Source: Patescibacteria group bacterium (GTDB lineage: Bacteria; Patescibacteriota; Saccharimonadia; Saccharimonadales; CAIOMD01). From it: DNA of 5,242 nt. The DNA is taken from NCBI GenBank assembly GCA_030917025.1, contig JAUPVN010000118.1, positions 1 through 5,242 on the forward strand. Direction: 5' to 3'. The notes under the pieces are model-generated. The model saw only the letters and a list, made by a program, of their open reading frames with translations, was not told where the DNA came from and ran no database searches. Within the stretch, counting starts at the first letter, position 1, and each line of letters begins with the position of its first letter. Position numbers and translations under genes: made by a program. This document shows, piece by piece, positions 4,844 through 5,242 of the stretch.

Positions 4844-5059
4844 ATGATAAGTAGTTATGATCGACTAACACTTGACCGAATAGATCACATACACTGCTCT
4901 GTTTCTACAATAGTGGATGTTGGAGCAGCAGCTTGTGGGAGTAGAGTTGAAGAATGGGAACCCCCAAGACTACAACCCTTAAGATTGGTAAATACTGGTC
5001 CAAAAGAAGAAACCACCACTGAGGGGCGAGATTTACCATCAAATCCTTATCCGTGGTAG
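4844..5059 (+). CDS. small orphan protein, 71 residues, RiPP-leader-like WEPPRL motif
   Basis: I do not recognise this protein. It has no signal peptide or membrane segment. The N-terminal half (1-33) is mixed and includes Cys18 and Cys31 and the small-residue stretch VDVGAAACGS. The C-terminal half is hydrophilic and Pro-rich, with WEPPRLQPLRL at 38-48, a Glu/Thr run EETTTE (55-60) and the end SNPYPW (66-71). WEPPRL resembles the Y-x-x-P-x-L leader motif of lasso-peptide precursors. However, no cyclase or protease gene is visible, and no lasso-type acceptor Asp/Glu sits at position 7-9 after the likely Gly61. The evidence for expression is an excellent ribosome binding site and a 13-bp inverted repeat just upstream. 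By my count its GC (about 43%) is not far from the neighbours, so transfer is not indicated. Alternatives are a lineage-specific small protein, an antitoxin-like partner, or a decayed fragment. Confidence 0.6.
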   Translation: MISSYDRLTLDRIDHIHCSVSTIVDVGAAACGSRVEEWEPPRLQPLRLVNTGPKEETTTEGRDLPSNPYPW

Positions 5060-5066
5060 TGCCACG
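5052..5066. terminator. short stem-loop at the end of the small gene (weak terminator candidate)
   Basis: CGTGG and CCACG pair around TAGTG, with the TAG stop of the small gene in the loop. It lies between two convergent genes and could serve both, but the stem is only 5 bp and no T tract follows on either strand. Intrinsic termination is therefore doubtful. Confidence 0.25.
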
Positions 5067-5096
5067 AACAAATAAATATTTAGCTCTTATTACTAT

Positions 5097-5242
5097 TTAA
5101 GTTTTTTCGATATGTTCGCGGATGCGGAGGGCGGCGGTGGCACCTTCGCCAACGGCAGTAGCAATTTGCATGGTAGCGCCGCTACGCACATCTCCCGCAG
5201 CAAAAACACCTTTTAAAGATGTTTCTAAATTATTATCTGTTA
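5097..5242 (-). CDS. trxB: thioredoxin-reductase-like flavoprotein, C-terminal end (cut by window edge)
   Basis: Only the last 47 residues and the TAA stop (5099-5097) are in the window. They read through GVFAAGDVRSGATMQIATAVGEGATAALRIREHI. GVFAAGDV is the second FAD-binding motif of the thioredoxin reductase class of pyridine nucleotide-disulfide oxidoreductases. Such enzymes pass electrons from NADPH through FAD to thioredoxin or similar acceptors. The redox CxxC and nucleotide-binding motifs lie outside the window. The tail with RSGAT and VGEG resembles TrxR-like reductases as much as classical TrxB, so the exact acceptor is open. This stretch is visibly richer in GC than the rest of the window. 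It is convergent with the small gene, 37 bp apart. Confidence 0.85.
   Translation of the reverse strand, partial: TDNNLETSLKGVFAAGDVRSGATMQIATAVGEGATAALRIREHIEKT

Noticed and set aside
5022..5056. Classical lasso-peptide core starting at Gly61
   Set aside because: Positions 7-9 are Asn, Pro and Tyr, so no side-chain carboxylate is available for the usual macrolactam ring.
4844..5066. Structured RNA gene (tmRNA, RNase P, SRP or 6S RNA) instead of a small protein gene
   Set aside because: None of the conserved cores I know for those RNAs is present on either strand, and the strong Shine-Dalgarno plus open frame fits coding better.
1..5242. Possible UGA recoding, since every visible stop is TAA or TAG
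   Set aside because: All genes read at full family length in the standard code with no in-frame TGA at conserved glycines, and eight stops is too small a sample to show avoidance.
1..5242. CRISPR array, tRNA, insertion sequence or attachment site
   Set aside because: No regularly spaced repeats, cloverleaf, transposase frame or terminal inverted repeats with target duplications were seen.

Overview
The window looks like a piece of chromosome from a small-genomed, AT-rich bacterium of the Candidate Phyla Radiation (Patescibacteria), possibly Saccharibacteria-like. The basis is indirect: the overall AT richness, compact gene packing, the style of the partial Rpe (HIDLMDG followed by TPTKSP) and short single-pass surface proteins. 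No rRNA, tRNA or phylogenetic marker is present, so the assignment is an inference. All genes read cleanly in the standard code. The eight stop codons visible inside the window are TAA or TAG only.

Region 1 (1-3052, minus strand) is a central-carbon operon, read in the order ppa, gap, rpiB, rpiA, rpe (the last cut by the window edge). It encodes inorganic pyrophosphatase, glyceraldehyde-3-phosphate dehydrogenase, two non-homologous ribose-5-phosphate isomerases and ribulose-phosphate 3-epimerase. Together these link lower glycolysis with the non-oxidative pentose phosphate pathway and remove pyrophosphate. Spacers are short (5-83 bp). ppa and gap share an AGAAAGG ribosome binding site, and gap has its own promoter candidate. 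RpiB lacks the usual ring-opening histidine, which may explain why RpiA is kept beside it.

Region 2 (3104-4139, plus strand) diverges from ppa and holds two genes overlapping by 11 bp. The first is a divergent glycerophosphodiester phosphodiesterase-like protein. The second is a membrane-anchored cytochrome b5-fold protein in which both haem-ligand histidines appear to be replaced by tyrosine. Region 3 (4151-4708, minus) is a membrane-anchored FAS1 (fasciclin) protein, convergent with the b5-like gene at 11 bp.

Region 4 (4709-5059) is the most unusual part. It is a divergent intergenic stretch with a 12-bp palindrome, an 8-bp direct repeat at exactly 20-bp spacing, and a perfect 13-bp inverted repeat that ends against a strong Shine-Dalgarno. 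These lead into a 71-codon orphan gene on the plus strand. Its product is proline- and tryptophan-containing, unrecognised, and carries a WEPPRL motif like the leader motif of some lasso-type RiPP precursors. No maturation genes are visible. Region 5 (5097-5242, minus) is the C-terminal end of a thioredoxin-reductase-like flavoprotein, convergent with the small gene.
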